A DNA stretch of 64,000 bases. Source: Haematococcus lacustris. Taxonomy: Eukaryota > Chlorophyta > Chlorophyceae > Chlamydomonadales > Haematococcaceae. Under the pieces are notes generated by a model. That model searched no databases. It saw only the letters and a list, made by a program, of their open reading frames with translations, and was not told the origin of the DNA. A program made the translations under genes and the position numbers. The DNA is taken from contig JASKMD010000008.1 of the NCBI GenBank assembly GCA_030144725.1, forward strand, positions 11,131,344 through 11,195,343. The letters are read 5' to 3'. Below, one piece after another: positions 53,134 through 64,000 of the stretch. The number at the start of each line of letters is the position of its first letter. The first letter of the stretch is position 1.

Positions 53134-53552
53134 TGTTGCCACCTCCACACACAGAGGCTGAACGCTGTTGCACGTGGTAGTGTGCAGGCTGCGGGAGAGG
53201 AACCCAACAGCCCGGTAGATTCGTTACAAGTAAACCTTGGACGAAACCTTGCCCCCACTTCCGTGTCAAGCATCCCGTGGCACAGCGGTAATGGCGGTGG
53301 GAAACGCCTGCGATGAGACACGGTGACGCTGGGGGTTTGGAACCTGGCGCGGCAGGCAGAGGCGGCGGGTATGAGAGCTACCACGATAGTGCCCTGCTAG
53401 GTCTCTATCATGAGCAGCACAGGATGTAGCACATGAAGCATGTAGCACGTAGTACGACACTATATCCACTCGTTATACACAGGCATTGTCTTGCCAGCCC
53501 AACGTTGTTCATTCAACATCTCCTTACTGCTGTTTTTACTGTCGACCATACG
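53134..53552. other. Spacer, probable promoter of the CysQ/SAL gene
   Basis: No coding exon recognised. The neurochondrin-like gene ends at 53553 in the same orientation. Confidence 0.5.
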
Positions 53553-56500
53553 TCAAGTGGTGGCCTGCAGCAGCAGACGCAGCCCCAGGCTCTGCCCCAC
53601 CACCTCGGCCAGTGCCTGCTGCACCAATGGCGCCCCAATAGGCAGCAGTGGTCCAGACCCATCCCAGCCGCCGGCCCCGCCTTCCACCTCCAGCACCACC
53701 TGATGCACCTGCCCCAGCCAGTGCTCGCCACGCTGACCCCCCCGGGACTGCTTGCTGCTGGCCTGGGCAATGCTGAGTGGCCTGCCCAGCAACATCTGTC
53801 GCAGCTGAGGCAGGGCGCTGACCAGTCCTGCTGCTGCCTGTAGCAGCCGCTCCCAGCACTCCTCCCCATCACCACCGAAGTCTTCCAACACATGTGTAGC
53901 TGACATCGCACCCGCTGGACCCACCATCACGCTTGTGGGAAGCTGGTCAGGTTGCTCAGGGTGATGAGCCGGATCAGTGCTGGCATGGCCTTGTGCACCC
54001 TGGAGCTCAGCGACATCAGAGCTGCCAGGCTGCATGGACTCCATGACAGCAGCCAGACTGAGCAGCAACCCCTGGGTGGCCCCCCAGGCCACAAGGTCAC
54101 ACACTTGTGTCACACCTCGTGGGGACAACACTTTTACAAGGGAGTCTAACTCTTGGCCAAGGCTGCTGGCAGGCCTTGCTGCTGCTGCTGCTGCTGCTGC
54201 TCCTACCATGCCTGCCTGCCGCTGTTGCTGCTGCTGCTGCTGTTGCCGCTGTTGCTGCTGCTGTTGCCGCTGTTGCTGCTGCTGTTGCTGTTGGCTGCTG
54301 GTTGAGGGGTGTGTTGGGGACTGGGTATGGTGCCAGGGCGACATCAGGCACAATTCAAGTGACACCGCAGCCAAGCAGGCGCCGCACAACAGGGTACGGG
54401 GCAGCAGGCGGGCAGCCGCCATCTGCTGCAACACGCAGCCCACGCTGACCACCCCTCCCGGGCCACAGCCAGCAGGCAGCCCAGCGACTCCCCCTTGCGC
54501 ACCACGTCCTGCCCCTGCTGCAGTAAGACTACCAGCGGCTGCACCAGCGGCTGTACCAGAGGCTGCACCAGGGGCTGCACCAGGGGCCAGGGGTGGCAGG
54601 CTCGCACTCCGTGCAGCTGCCCAGTGGCCCAGGGCAGCCAAGGCAGGGCCGAGTAGAGGGAGTGTGGACGCAGGCTCTGTGCCACTCCCTCCAAGAACCC
54701 CTAAGCCACCACCACCACCACCACCACCACCTCCAACCCCACCCCTGCTGCTGTTGTCCCCTGCCTTGCCAACAGCAGTAGCGGCGGCATGTGGGGGATG
54801 AGGGCCGGTGCCTGCCGCTTGCTGTGCTTGCTGGCGAGTGACTCCAGCCCCGGCAGCCACAGCTGCAGCCACCTGGGGCGCTGCCTGTTCAGGGTCAACC
54901 ACATGCACCAACAGCATGGCAACGTCCGCCAGCAGCTGCTCAGCAGCTTCCAACTCCTGCTGCATGACAGCCCTAGCTGATCCAGCAGCAGAGGGGTGTA
55001 AGCTGGGGCTGAGAGGGGCCAGGGACGGAGGGTGGGAGGACGGCTGGGTGGGGGTGGAGGTGGAGTGGGAGGAGTTGAGGGGGCGTAGAGCACGGTGAGC
55101 CAGGCTGCTGGCGGTGGCTGCTGCCCTGCACAGACAGCTGGTGAGGGCGCTGAGGGCAGGGCGGCTGGCGGCCAGGCGGCTGCGCAGCTCAAGACCGTCA
55201 GAGCTGGCAGTACGGCAGGCCTGTGACGCATGTGGGCACAGGGGACAACTACTGGTGCTGAGCCATGAGGAGGTTTGAGGAAAGTGTGACCAACTAACAC
55301 ACTGCGAGGGGGGAAGACGGTGCAGGCAGGCTGTGAACCCTTAAGATGGGGCAAGCTGATGGGTTAGAGGACATGACAAGTGGCAAGCACAACATTCTTG
55401 TACGCACAGTCACCTGCCTGGACCGTCACAGCCTTGCCCTGACCCACCCTGCCCCAAGGTCCTGGCCGGTAGCCCCTGCTAACCCACACCACACTGGCAC
55501 CCAACCTACCCACCCCTCCCAGGCGCCCCGTCCAGGACCCCTCAAGCGTTCTGCCTGCACTGTCCCTGTCCCACAACCCACTTGCAGCAGCCCGGGCAGC
55601 AGGAACCTCACTGCCGCCTCCTGCAACTCATGCTCCCCAGCCTCCTCCCCTTGCTGACCCGACCAGGCGCTGCTCGGCTTGCACCCTGGCATGTCTGTGG
55701 CGCCCACTGCCAGCATGAAGGGCAGCACCCGCCTCAGCCCCGCTGTGTGGCCCTCAGGGGCATCGGCCAGGTAGCGGCCCACCACCCGCACCACCCCTAG
55801 CAGCAGCTCTGCAGCAGGCAGGCGGGGAACCTGCTGCTGCTCAGCTTTGCTGGCAGCGGTGGTGGCGGCGTCAGGATGGGGACCCAGGCTGTCCCTGGAT
55901 CCAGGGACTGCATAGGTTGCCTGCAGCTGGTCTGGAAAGCCATCCTCCTCCATAGCCGCCCCGTGCTCTGCTGCTCCCTGCCTCCTTTGCTGCTGCTGCT
56001 GCTGCTGCTGGAGTCGCTGTGCCTGCAGCTGCTTCAGCAGCGCGGGCAGCGCCCCGGCGCCGTCCGTGTCGCTGCCGCGTCCCGACTCGTCGTCCGAGCC
56101 GGTGAAAAAGCCGGCGACCTCCGCGGCGACTTCGAAGAATGAGGTGCACTCAGTTACGATGCGAGAAAGGGCGTGCAGAAGCTGGTGTTGCTGCGAGGCA
56201 GTGAGGATGGGGCCCGACCGTCGCGGGTGTCGCTGCCCGCTACAACTGCCGCAACTGTCATCTTCGACATCGTCAAGATTGGTAGGTGGCGTATTCTCTT
56301 CGCTCTCCTCTTCGGCAGCATCTTGCGCCAGGGCCTCGATCAACGCCTCAATCAGTCGACACACGGCGGGTAGCCGGGCAGCTGCACGTGCACCAGCGGT
56401 GTTCGCGATGTTGCCGGCAGTAGATTTGCTGGCCCGCTGTGCAGCCGAGGGCGGCGCTGAACCCGTTCCAGCAGGCGTGGACGTCGTCCCAGCAGCTGTT

Positions 56501-59500
56501 GTGGAGCCAGCGTCTGCCAAGTCCATGGCCTCAGCCTTCTGCTGTAAGTCCTGTACAGCACCCAGCCAAATGCAGTGGCAGAGCTGACAGGGTTTACAAG
56601 TGCATCTAGCTTGGACCCCCCTGACGCCTTACAGCCCAAGCACATTGGTGGCCTCACACCACCCGGTACCTCCCCTTCCCTGCCTCTGCCCTTTGCCCCT
56701 CCCCGGCCGACCCTGCCCCTGCCCTTCTTCGCACCACCCCCTCCACCCCTCTCTACGTGTGCCTGCCCTGCTGCACTGCACTGCATCCTGCATTGCTCGC
56801 CTGCAGCAGCTGCTCATTCTCAGTGTCCGTGCGGCACGTCTGGATGTTGGCAGCGGCCAGGGGCACGTCTGGGTGCAGGGCGTCCAGCAGCAGCAGCCCC
56901 AGCTCCACCTGCGTCTCAGGCACAGAGGCGTGGCTTGCTCACAGGCTGGCCTGTGAACATGAGGTGTCAGGGAGTGGGCGACCTGGGCTGTCCTAAACAG
57001 GCATGGCCAGGCAGGGCTAGGTAAGGGAGGTTCAAGGGAGGGCAGCAGGCCAAGGCCAGGTAGGGCCAGGCAGTGGCAGGCTGTGTCTATCAAGGCCAAG
57101 CAGAGTGAGGCAGGGTGAGGTACAGAAAAGCAGGTGGGGCACAGCCCGTCCAATGTCCCATGTTCCAGCCACACACCGACTCACCTCCAACCACCCCAAC
57201 CACCCCAACCACCCCAACCACCCGACTCCCTCCTGCCTACTCCCTACCCTTAGCGTCTCAGCCAGCACCAGCATGAAGTGTGGCCCCTCCTCCTGCGCCT
57301 GCTGATTGGCCCCCTCTTGCTCTTCAGGGGCAGGGCCCAGCAGCCAGGTTGGACCCAGCCACTCAGTGACAGCAGCGGCCAGCTGCAGTGCGGCGTGCTT
57401 TTGGTCCGGGCCCAGCCGACTGCGCAGCACCCAGCCCAGACCGCGGCGGGCAGCGGTGGCCCAGCCTTGCTGCCAGGGCACAGGAGGCCGGGGGAGGGGT
57501 GCTGGGCCTGGGTCCGGGCGAAACCCCAGGGACAGGGCAGGCAACGGGGTAGTGACGCAGGCAGGCAGGCGGGCAGGCAGGCAGGGCAGGTGGGCAGGGC
57601 GGGCAGGGCAGGCAGGGCAGGTGGGCAGGGCGGGCAGGGCAGGCAGGGCAGGTGGGCAGGGCGGGCAGGGCAGGCAGGGCAGGTGGGCAGGGCGGGCAGG
57701 GCAGGCAGGGCAGGTGGGCAGGGCGGGCAGGGCGGGCAGTCAGGCAGGCAAGAAGGCAAGCACCAGGCACCAAGCATTTCTCCTTTGCAGTCAGGGTGCT
57801 CTTTGACCCAGCCAGCCCAGCTCTTTCTCAGCCCCTTCCCTGTGTGTGTCCTAGGCCATTTGTTGCGCCTGCCCTGCCCTGACCCCCCACAGGACCATGG
57901 GGCCCCTGGCCTGGCCACAGCCCTACCCACCTGTGACTGCCGAGCTGCCTGAAGGTCCCCTCCTCTTCTTGCCTCCCCCCAGGCTGCTCCCTGCGCCTCC
58001 TTGCCCTGCTGCCTGGTCCCCAGCAGGGTCAGTGGGCTGGGGGGGGTCAGCCGCAGTCACCCTCAGGGCAGCAGCCAGGCCAGGCGCTGCCCCGGGGAGA
58101 GGCAGCAGCAGGGGCAGCAGCGTGTGCAGACTCTGCAGCTGCAGCACTGCTGCAGGATCTTGGGGGCTGTGCCCCTGATGCCCCTGCTCCCCTTGCTGAC
58201 CCTGACCCTGACCCTGACCCTGACCCTGACCCTGGCTTTTGCCCTGGCTCTGTGGCGCTTGGTGCTGCTGGTGCTGCTGCCTCTCCTTCTGCAGCGCCTG
58301 CTGCGCCTGGTGCTGCAGCAGCAGCAGGTGGTGGGAGCCAAGAATGAGGGCCAGGGCGGGGACAGCCACCCTTAGCTCCGCCTCATGATCTGCAAGCCAC
58401 CACCCAGGCGGGCAAGCACCCCAGTCATCACCGTCAGCCACCCTAACCCCAAAGCCTCGCGTGCTTGCGTGCTTGCGTGCCACAGGCGTGAGGGTGACCC
58501 TAACCCTAACCCTACACCTGACCCTAACCCTAACCCATGCCACAGGCGTGAGGGGCAGGGGCAGCAGGAGGCCTGGCCCGCTGCAGCAGGGCCACCAGCA
58601 GTACTTGGGTTGCATGCAGCACCTTAGCCTCCCCCGCAGCCGCACCACAGCGAGGGACAGCCCAGGTCAAGCCCCACCACAACCCTGGCTCCCCATGGCC
58701 ATACCCCCCAGCCCTCCCATGGCCCCTCCCTGGCCCCCCCAGGCAGCCCCCTGCACCCCTCCCCATGTGGGACCATCTGAATGTAAGTATTGCATAACCC
58801 CCTCCCCTCCCCCACAGCCCCCCCTGTGGTGCCCCACATGTGGTGCCCTCTGGCCTGCCTGTGGTGCTCGCCCTCACCACAGAGGACCACCCTTTGCAGG
58901 CACAGCTGGCCACCACCCCAGCCTGCATACCTGACTCACCAGCCCTGCCCTGAGCAACACAACCTCCGGGCTGGCCCCTGCGCCTCCTTGCCCTGCTGCC
59001 TGGGCCAACACAGCTCAAGGGCCCTGGACCTGGACGCGGAGGCCCCCACGCACCTGGCAGTATGCCCGCATGCAGGGCCCCTCCATTGTCCACCAGCAGC
59101 AGCGCCAACAGCCGGGCCGCAAGCGCTGGCGCAGCCCCCACTGGCGCCATGGCCTGCTGCTGCTGCTGACCCTGCTGCTGACCCTGCTGCTGACCCTGCT
59201 GCTGCTGCTGCTGCTGTTGGCCTGTCTGCTTCACACACTGCAGGGCTAGCTGTATGGTGGAAGCAGAGGTGTCCAGGCTGGCTGCACAGCGGGCCAGGAC
59301 CGCGCAGCATGCCCTCACCGCCCCCGCTTGCCGCAAAGCCCGCCTGCCTCCCCTTCCGCCTGCCCCGGCCACAGCCAACAACACCTCCAGCGCATCGTCC
59401 ACAGCCGCAGCATCTTCAGGCCCTTGTCTGGCCTTGCTGCCTGGAGGATCTAGTGCCGGCTCTGCTGCTGCAGCTGCTGCTGCTCCTGGTGCTGCTGGAT

Positions 59501-60321
59501 GAGGGGTGGCTGTGGGGGCTGGGGTGCTGGCGGCAGTGGTCGCTGAGGGGATGAGGGGCGACAGGCCTCCTGCGGTAACCAGCTTCACTAGGGTCCCTGC
59601 CAGCTGCAGCACCTCCCGCCCTCCTGCCACTTCCAGCAGCCTGGGCAGAAGCAAGCACCATGCATGCATGCACGCATGGGTGCCATGAGTGACAGAGTGT
59701 AACACTGCCATGTGTGCATGTCCCGCAACACTGAAAGGGCGCGCCCTGGTCAGCACAGTGCTGCTGCATCGGCAGCTGATGCTACATGTGCACCCGCCCC
59801 TACCAGGCGCCTGCGGGGTCACCCAGAACTGCATGATGGCATATTGTCAGGGGCTGTAGCAGGCTGAGGCAGGCTGTGCGCTGCAGTGCCGCACCTGCAG
59901 CTGGAGTTCAGGATGGACAGGCCCAGGCCAGTGGACAGCAGCACTTGCTCCCGTGCCTCCAGGGAGGGCAGCACCAAAGGAGTGCGCAGGGGCAGCAGCA
60001 GGCGCAGGATGAACTGCCAGCCCAGGGCGTCCAAAACCTGCCGGATGGCTGCAGCTCCGCCCTGAGGCAAAAGCTTTGCAGCCAGCAGTAGCCCAACAAA
60101 CCTGCACTGGCAGCGTGCGCAAAGGCTGGCAGTAGGGCGCAGGTTTCCTCATGGCTTGCACTCGTTGTTCGTCACCTTTTCTCGTCCGAGTCGCCGCGTA
60201 AAAGAGCCAGGCATTGCGCAAAGGCAGCATCCCAATCGGACGTAGTGTTCGCCTGCTGACTTGACCCCGCGTCAGGAATGGCACCACCTCCTTGCTGGGC
60301 ACTTGTCGACTCTGCCGCCAT
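53553..60321 (-). CDS. Neurochondrin-family protein
   Basis: Exons 60321-60176, 60101-59895, 59640-59054, 58389-57931, 57507-57248, 56908-56801, 56550-55582 and 55220-53553 join in phase to 1467 residues. Family-like segments: DEKRFVGLLLAAKLLPQGG, IRQVLDALGWQFILRLLLP, LLEVAGGREVLQLAGTLV, ALQLAAAVTEWLGPTWLL, VELGLLLLDALHPDVPLA, LLGVVRVVGRYLADAPEGH and VRFLLPGLLQ, the helical repeats of neurochondrin (PF05536). Between them lie long Gln, Gly, Ala and Ser tracts, and the last exon is largely low complexity, so the protein is about twice the animal length. One intron would use a GC donor (CAG|GCGAGC at 56800). A segment VLHATQVLLVALLQRARP (58630-58560) is exon-like but could not be joined in phase and may be a missed exon. 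Confidence 0.75.
57560..57740. repeat. 31-bp minisatellite, about five copies
   Basis: Units of aggtgggcagggcgggcagg plus gcaggcagggc, in the intron upstream of exon 57507-57248. Confidence 0.9.
58197..58240. repeat. (CCCTGA)n hexamer inside a neurochondrin exon
   Basis: About seven ccctga units encode a Gly-Gln repeat on the minus strand. Confidence 0.9.
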
Positions 60322-60767
60322 CACAACACGCGGCCCTCGAGGCTCGAGGCGAAGCCAGAGTTGGTGCTAACTTGCTCTGACCTGCAATCACCGCCACAAG
60401 GGATATGCCAACACTAGGGCATAGGGGCTTTGGGCTAGTGCATGCTACATGGTAGGGCTCTGTCCTGCAACCTCAACATGTTTTAGAACTGCGCTACAAA
60501 CCGTCTTAAGGAGGGGGAAGAGGTTCTTGATAACCACCTTGACAACACCCACGAAAAGCACTGCATATTTATGTGGCTTCAGCATCCGATCTTGCAGCCA
60601 TACTAGAGCTGGTTTTGATTACCAATCAGCCCACTGCCTTTGACATGTCGCACTGGTATAAAATTAGCAACAGGTGCCCCACCGAGGAGGCAGGCCACTG
60701 AGGGTGTGATCTGTTATGATTGACCAGGATACATGTCTAAATCCAGGATACATGTCTCAATATACAC
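60322..60767. other. Upstream region of neurochondrin-like gene
   Basis: Contains a direct repeat of aggatacatgtct (60726-60738 and 60744-60756). No exon recognised. Confidence 0.5.
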
Positions 60768-60918
60768 TCAGGCAATATTGTAGGTGGTAGGCGGCTCATG
60801 TGCCATTAGTGCACTGGGTTTACTCCACACAGCCCAATAACACTATTTTAGCCGGAGCTAGTTAGTGGCTGCTAGTGGCTGCTAGTTCCGGCTAAAATGG
60901 AGGCCCTAGTGAGGGACT
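60768..60918 (+). mobile_element. Retroposon 3'-module copy, 3' end lost
   Basis: Begins tcaggcaatattgtagg, matching 47769 onward, includes the intact 17-bp hairpin and stops after gagggac. The normal gacaaggggg tail is replaced and no flanking duplication is visible. Confidence 0.78.
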
Positions 60919-60989
60919 GGAGGGCTGGCTGGGGTGCTTCATAATAATGCAAACAAACAAAACTAACAATTCCTAGTATTTGTGATGGC

Positions 60990-61466
60990 TTGACGATGTT
61001 GTTTTCTATGGCTAAGAAGAAAAGACGAACCGTGCCTAGGCCAGTGCCGGAGGACCCGGACAGTGACATTGAGGACCGCGACGAGGCACTACAGCCGGAC
61101 CTCACCGAGGCACAGCGAAACAGAAAGGTTTCCGGAGAGGCCCGCGCTGCCCGCGATAGGGATAACACATACCACGCAAGAAAGGCCAAGTTAGCCCACC
61201 TCATCGACCACCTCCCGCAAGAGCTTTGGGATGCCTTCCTGGCCGACGCTGTGCAGCCACGAGTGGAGGCCATCAGCGAGCGTGGGGTGCTCGCCAGCCT
61301 GCTGTTTGGCTTACTCGTGCGCGGCTTGTTTACCATTCGCGTAGCCGACCCACTGGGCCTGCACGACCAGCCCGTGTACACAGACATCCCAGTCTCCCAG
61401 GCAGCCACAGGCATTAGGCACACTGTCAGTAGCCTTTACAACAGCGATCTCGCAGCCTGTGTTTGA
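60990..61466 (+). CDS. Small unrecognised ORF with NLS-like start
   Basis: Intronless frame; an internal ATG at 61008 gives MAKKKRRTVPRPVPEDPDSD, a basic nuclear-localisation-type start followed by an acidic stretch. Then come EAQRNRKVSGEARAARDRDN, HLIDHLPQELWDAFLADAVQ and ERGVLASLLFGLLVRGLF, ending LYNSDLAACV. The start recalls MAKKKRKG of the Fanzor-bearing elements, and a retroposon 3' module lies just upstream, but the rest shows no similarity I can see. It is probably the 5' part of another transposon gene. Confidence 0.45.
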   Translation: MTMLFSMAKKKRRTVPRPVPEDPDSDIEDRDEALQPDLTEAQRNRKVSGEARAARDRDNTYHARKAKLAHLIDHLPQELWDAFLADAVQPRVEAISERGVLASLLFGLLVRGLFTIRVADPLGLHDQPVYTDIPVSQAATGIRHTVSSLYNSDLAACV

Positions 61467-61698
61467 TTACAACTCATGCTTTATTTTGGTCTTGCATGAG
61501 GGCTGTAGGGATCAAAACTTGCCTTTGACATGTGCCGTAAGAAACGCACTTTTCTCAGCAAAGGTTTTCTCGTGCTCTTCACGGTTGTTCTGTTCAAGAC
61601 TCGGCACCTGTCGTGCCTTAGCCTACATTACCCGTAGTCTTCGTAGCTCCAACAAGGTGTTCGAGTGTGCGCGTGTCCGGCGCTAAACCCACTAGAGT
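61467..61698. other. Spacer upstream of poly(A) polymerase gene
   Basis: No feature recognised; probable promoter region. Confidence 0.4.
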
Positions 61699-63481
61699 AT
61701 GGACGAGTACCGCCGGGACGGCCGCTGGCAAGTACTGCGTGAGCGCGGCCCAAGCGTTCCCATGTTGTCCTCATGTTCGTGGGTATGGTGCTCGCAGGAA
61801 CGGGCGCTCTACACACACAGCAGTGCCTCCGCCATCATATCACTACGACTCAATATATGGTCCAAGCCGAGAGGCAGCCAGACACCAAAATCACAGCAGA
61901 CAGGACAACTCTCCAAGCCACACTGCACCTCCACACTCTAGGACACAACCACCCCAGCAACAGTACCAGAACCAGCGACCCTGGCCAGGCACAGGCTCAG
62001 GCCTGCGCCAGTACCCTGGCTCGCCAGCGGACCGGTTGCCCCTACGCAGCCATCAGCAAGAGGAGTCTGAGCACAATTTTGAGACAGAGCGGGGCAGCTT
62101 GGCAGGGCGCAAGCGCCGCTTCCAGGAGGTGCAGGAGCCAGCTCAGGGGGGGGGCGCCCGCAACTATGTGCAGCGCTATGCCCAGCAGTACCCTCGGAAG
62201 GGCCAGCCCTTGCAGGAGGAGGGTGGCGGCCCACAGTCGCTGCCACAGCAGGAGCAGCAATGGCAGCAGCCGCTGGGTGGGCGCCAGGGGCAGCGTCAGC
62301 CGGCAGGCATGCCCTCCCAGGCTGTGCTGTACGCCCCGCTGAGTTGGGCGCGACAGCACTCCTCGTCCAGGGGCCATCTCATCACCCGGCTCAGTCACAA
62401 CATAGTGGTGGGTGGCGGTAGCTGCTGCACCTGCTTCTTCTGCTACTGCTCCTGCTGCTGTACCTGCTGCAGAGGCTTCTCCTGATGCTTCTCTGCCCTT
62501 GCCTTCCTGCTGCTGTCTGTACGGCTGCTCCCGCCACTGCTGTTGTAGTCCCCTCACCCCACCTCCCCCTGGAGCCATGTTTCTGCCCCATCGTCGTTCA
62601 TCACAGCATCTTCACCACCAATACTCTTGTAACCAACACCATGATCAACAGCCATCGCCAGCAGTAGCAGCAGCAGGAGGAGCAGCAGCAAGGACATGAG
62701 CAGCAGCAGCGCATCACAGGCCCCCAGCGCTTGCGAGTTCCCGCCCGCCTGCCTGCCTGCAGGACACGGTGGAGGCCCTGACCCCATCAGCAGCGGACCT
62801 GGCGGAGCGGCAGGCCATGCTAGGTCTGGTGGACCGCGTGTGCCGGGCAGCACTCAGGGACTACCCCGGCCTGCAGGTCAGACCCACCCGGGCCTCACAT
62901 GGCCTGCTGTGCAATGCTGAGGCACCACCTAGCCGGCAAGATCAGCGGTGTGACCTCACCGAGCTTCACTACCTCTCACTGCGCTATGAAAACTGCGGTT
63001 TACCATGAAATTATGCGTATTTTAGCGTAGTTTTCGTTGAATTTTCTACCTGAGCGATGTTTTCAAGTAAGATCGAGCTATAAAACCAGGGGTATTAACC
63101 TATGCCATGTCAATTTGAGATGACATGCATCCGGGCGAAACGAAAAAAAAACCTGCCGCACACCTGCTGAGCAGGATGTGATCTGCTGGGTAGCACGCAA
63201 GAATTTACCCTGGCTTGCATGGCCAAACTGCCTTGCCTGGCCTGGCCTAAGCTTGTTGGGTCTGAACCAAGCAGACATGGCCTAAGGGGACAGAGCAGGA
63301 CCATGGATGCCTTGGCTGCTGCTAGTGCTGCCGCTACTGCTGTGTGCACCAGCTGGCAGCACTGGCTGCTTCCTGATGCACTTGCCTTCATCCATGCTGC
63401 CACCATGCTCCCCTGCCTGCCATGCAGGCTCACGCTGCCCTGCTACTTCCTCCTACCAACTACTGCTGCTGGACCCACCTG

Positions 63482-63579
<98 letters not shown>

Positions 63580-64000
63580 CAGGTGCTGCCCTTTGGCAGC
63601 TATGTCAGTGGGCTGGGCACCTGCGTGTCGGACCTAGACGTGGTGCTGGTCAATGTGAAGCACCCACGCAATGCCAGCCAGGGGTTCTATGAAAAGGGCG
63701 AACGCCACGCAGTGGCTGCCTTGCTGGACAGGTGACCCACTACTCACCCAAACGCCTTGACCCTGGCTTTGCTTTATTCCAGGCCCAGGCCGCTGCTGCT
63801 GCTGCTGCTGCTGCTCATCTTGAAAGTTGAATCACTACATCACAATCCAGCGCGTCCCACCCACCCTGCCCCAGACCACCCCACATTTCCTTGCCCCACC
63901 TAATCCAACCCCTCCCCACCCACCCCATCACACCTCACGCTGCGCCCGCCCTCCCCTCCCCCTGGCCCTGGCCCTGGCCTTGGCTTCAGGGTGTGCCGGG
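61699..64000 (+). CDS. TRF4/PAPD5-type non-canonical poly(A) polymerase (5' part)
   Basis: Nuclear nucleotidyltransferase of the TRAMP type, adding short tails to RNAs for decay. A Gln/Pro/Ser-rich N-terminal exon ends near 62322 (SYHYDSIYGPSREAARH, RYAQQYPRKGQPLQEE); its ATG (61699, MDEYRRDGRW, or further upstream) is unsettled. Two secure exons follow: 62763-62876 (DTVEALTPSAADLAERQAML, VDRVCRAALRDYPGLQ) and 63583-63731 (VLPFGSYVSGLGTCVSDLDV, VLVNVKHPRNAS). The latter carries the GS...SDLD core of the Pol-beta nucleotidyltransferase fold with two catalytic Asp. The gene leaves the window on the right; the third catalytic Asp and PAP-associated domain should follow. Confidence 0.82.
63484..63573. 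repeat. (CTG)n tract, about 30 units
   Basis: Uninterrupted CTG repeat ending nine bases before the acceptor ctttgtgcag of the GSYVSGLG exon. It may serve as the polypyrimidine tract. Confidence 0.98.

Noticed and set aside
57278..57952. Gly/Arg/Ala-rich plus-strand frame over the 31-bp minisatellite
   Set aside because: Low-complexity repeat opposite two well-supported neurochondrin exons.

Overview
This is nuclear DNA from a green alga. Genes carry many short exons with GT-AG (and several GC-AG) introns, base composition is GC-rich, introns and spacers are full of CTG, GCCCA, CCTGA and CCACA microsatellites, and retroelements are abundant. Gene content (cactin, PAM16, TIM17, a CRM-domain protein, a plant-type TKI1/Cramped-like protein, a CysQ/SAL-type phosphatase) and the style of the repeats point to a chlorophycean of the Chlamydomonadales, perhaps Haematococcus. 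The genus is an inference, not shown by the sequence. One 500-base run of N (38659-39158) marks an assembly gap.

Layout. 1-4860 (minus): 5' two thirds of a non-LTR retrotransposon ORF that runs off the left edge. In order it has N-terminal tandem peptide repeats, a membrane-segment region, a perfect 2A-type ribosome-skipping motif, a Josephin-like cysteine protease and an APE endonuclease. 5130-6583: decayed hAT/DUF659 transposase (minus). 7250-8180: 91/82-bp minisatellite. 8339-10345: unrecognised low-complexity gene (minus). 11596-12697: PAM16 (minus), head to head with a 17-exon CACTIN gene (12965-21545, plus). 22031-25085: a retroposon-like element carrying a TnpB/Fanzor-like ORF. 25375-31605: an unrecognised gene, a RING exon, unidentified 5' exons and a CRM-domain gene. 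31837-34298: Fanzor-like relic back to back with a LINE tail. 35280-36131: TIM17 (minus). 36939-38659+: TKI1/Cramped-like gene, cut by the gap. 39421-39975: exons of an unknown acidic protein (minus). 40591-46832: ADP-ribosylglycohydrolase-family gene (plus). 47128-47926: internally deleted copy of the 22-kb element. 48793-53133: CysQ/SAL-type phosphatase (minus). 53553-60321: neurochondrin-family gene (minus). 60990-61466: small NLS-bearing ORF. 61700-right edge: TRF4/PAPD5-type poly(A) polymerase gene (plus).

Housekeeping genes are collinear islands; what separates them is transposon debris. One family stands out: at least six copies share the same 3' end with a 17-bp hairpin. Five of them are flanked by 8-15 bp direct repeats and are truncated to different extents at the 5' side. 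One copy carries the Fanzor-like ORF, and one inserted 13 bp after the PAM16 stop codon. All gene models were built by hand from reading frame, splice signals and recalled family motifs. Exon phases agree throughout for CACTIN, the CysQ/SAL gene, neurochondrin, CRM and TIM17, which gives confidence in those models.
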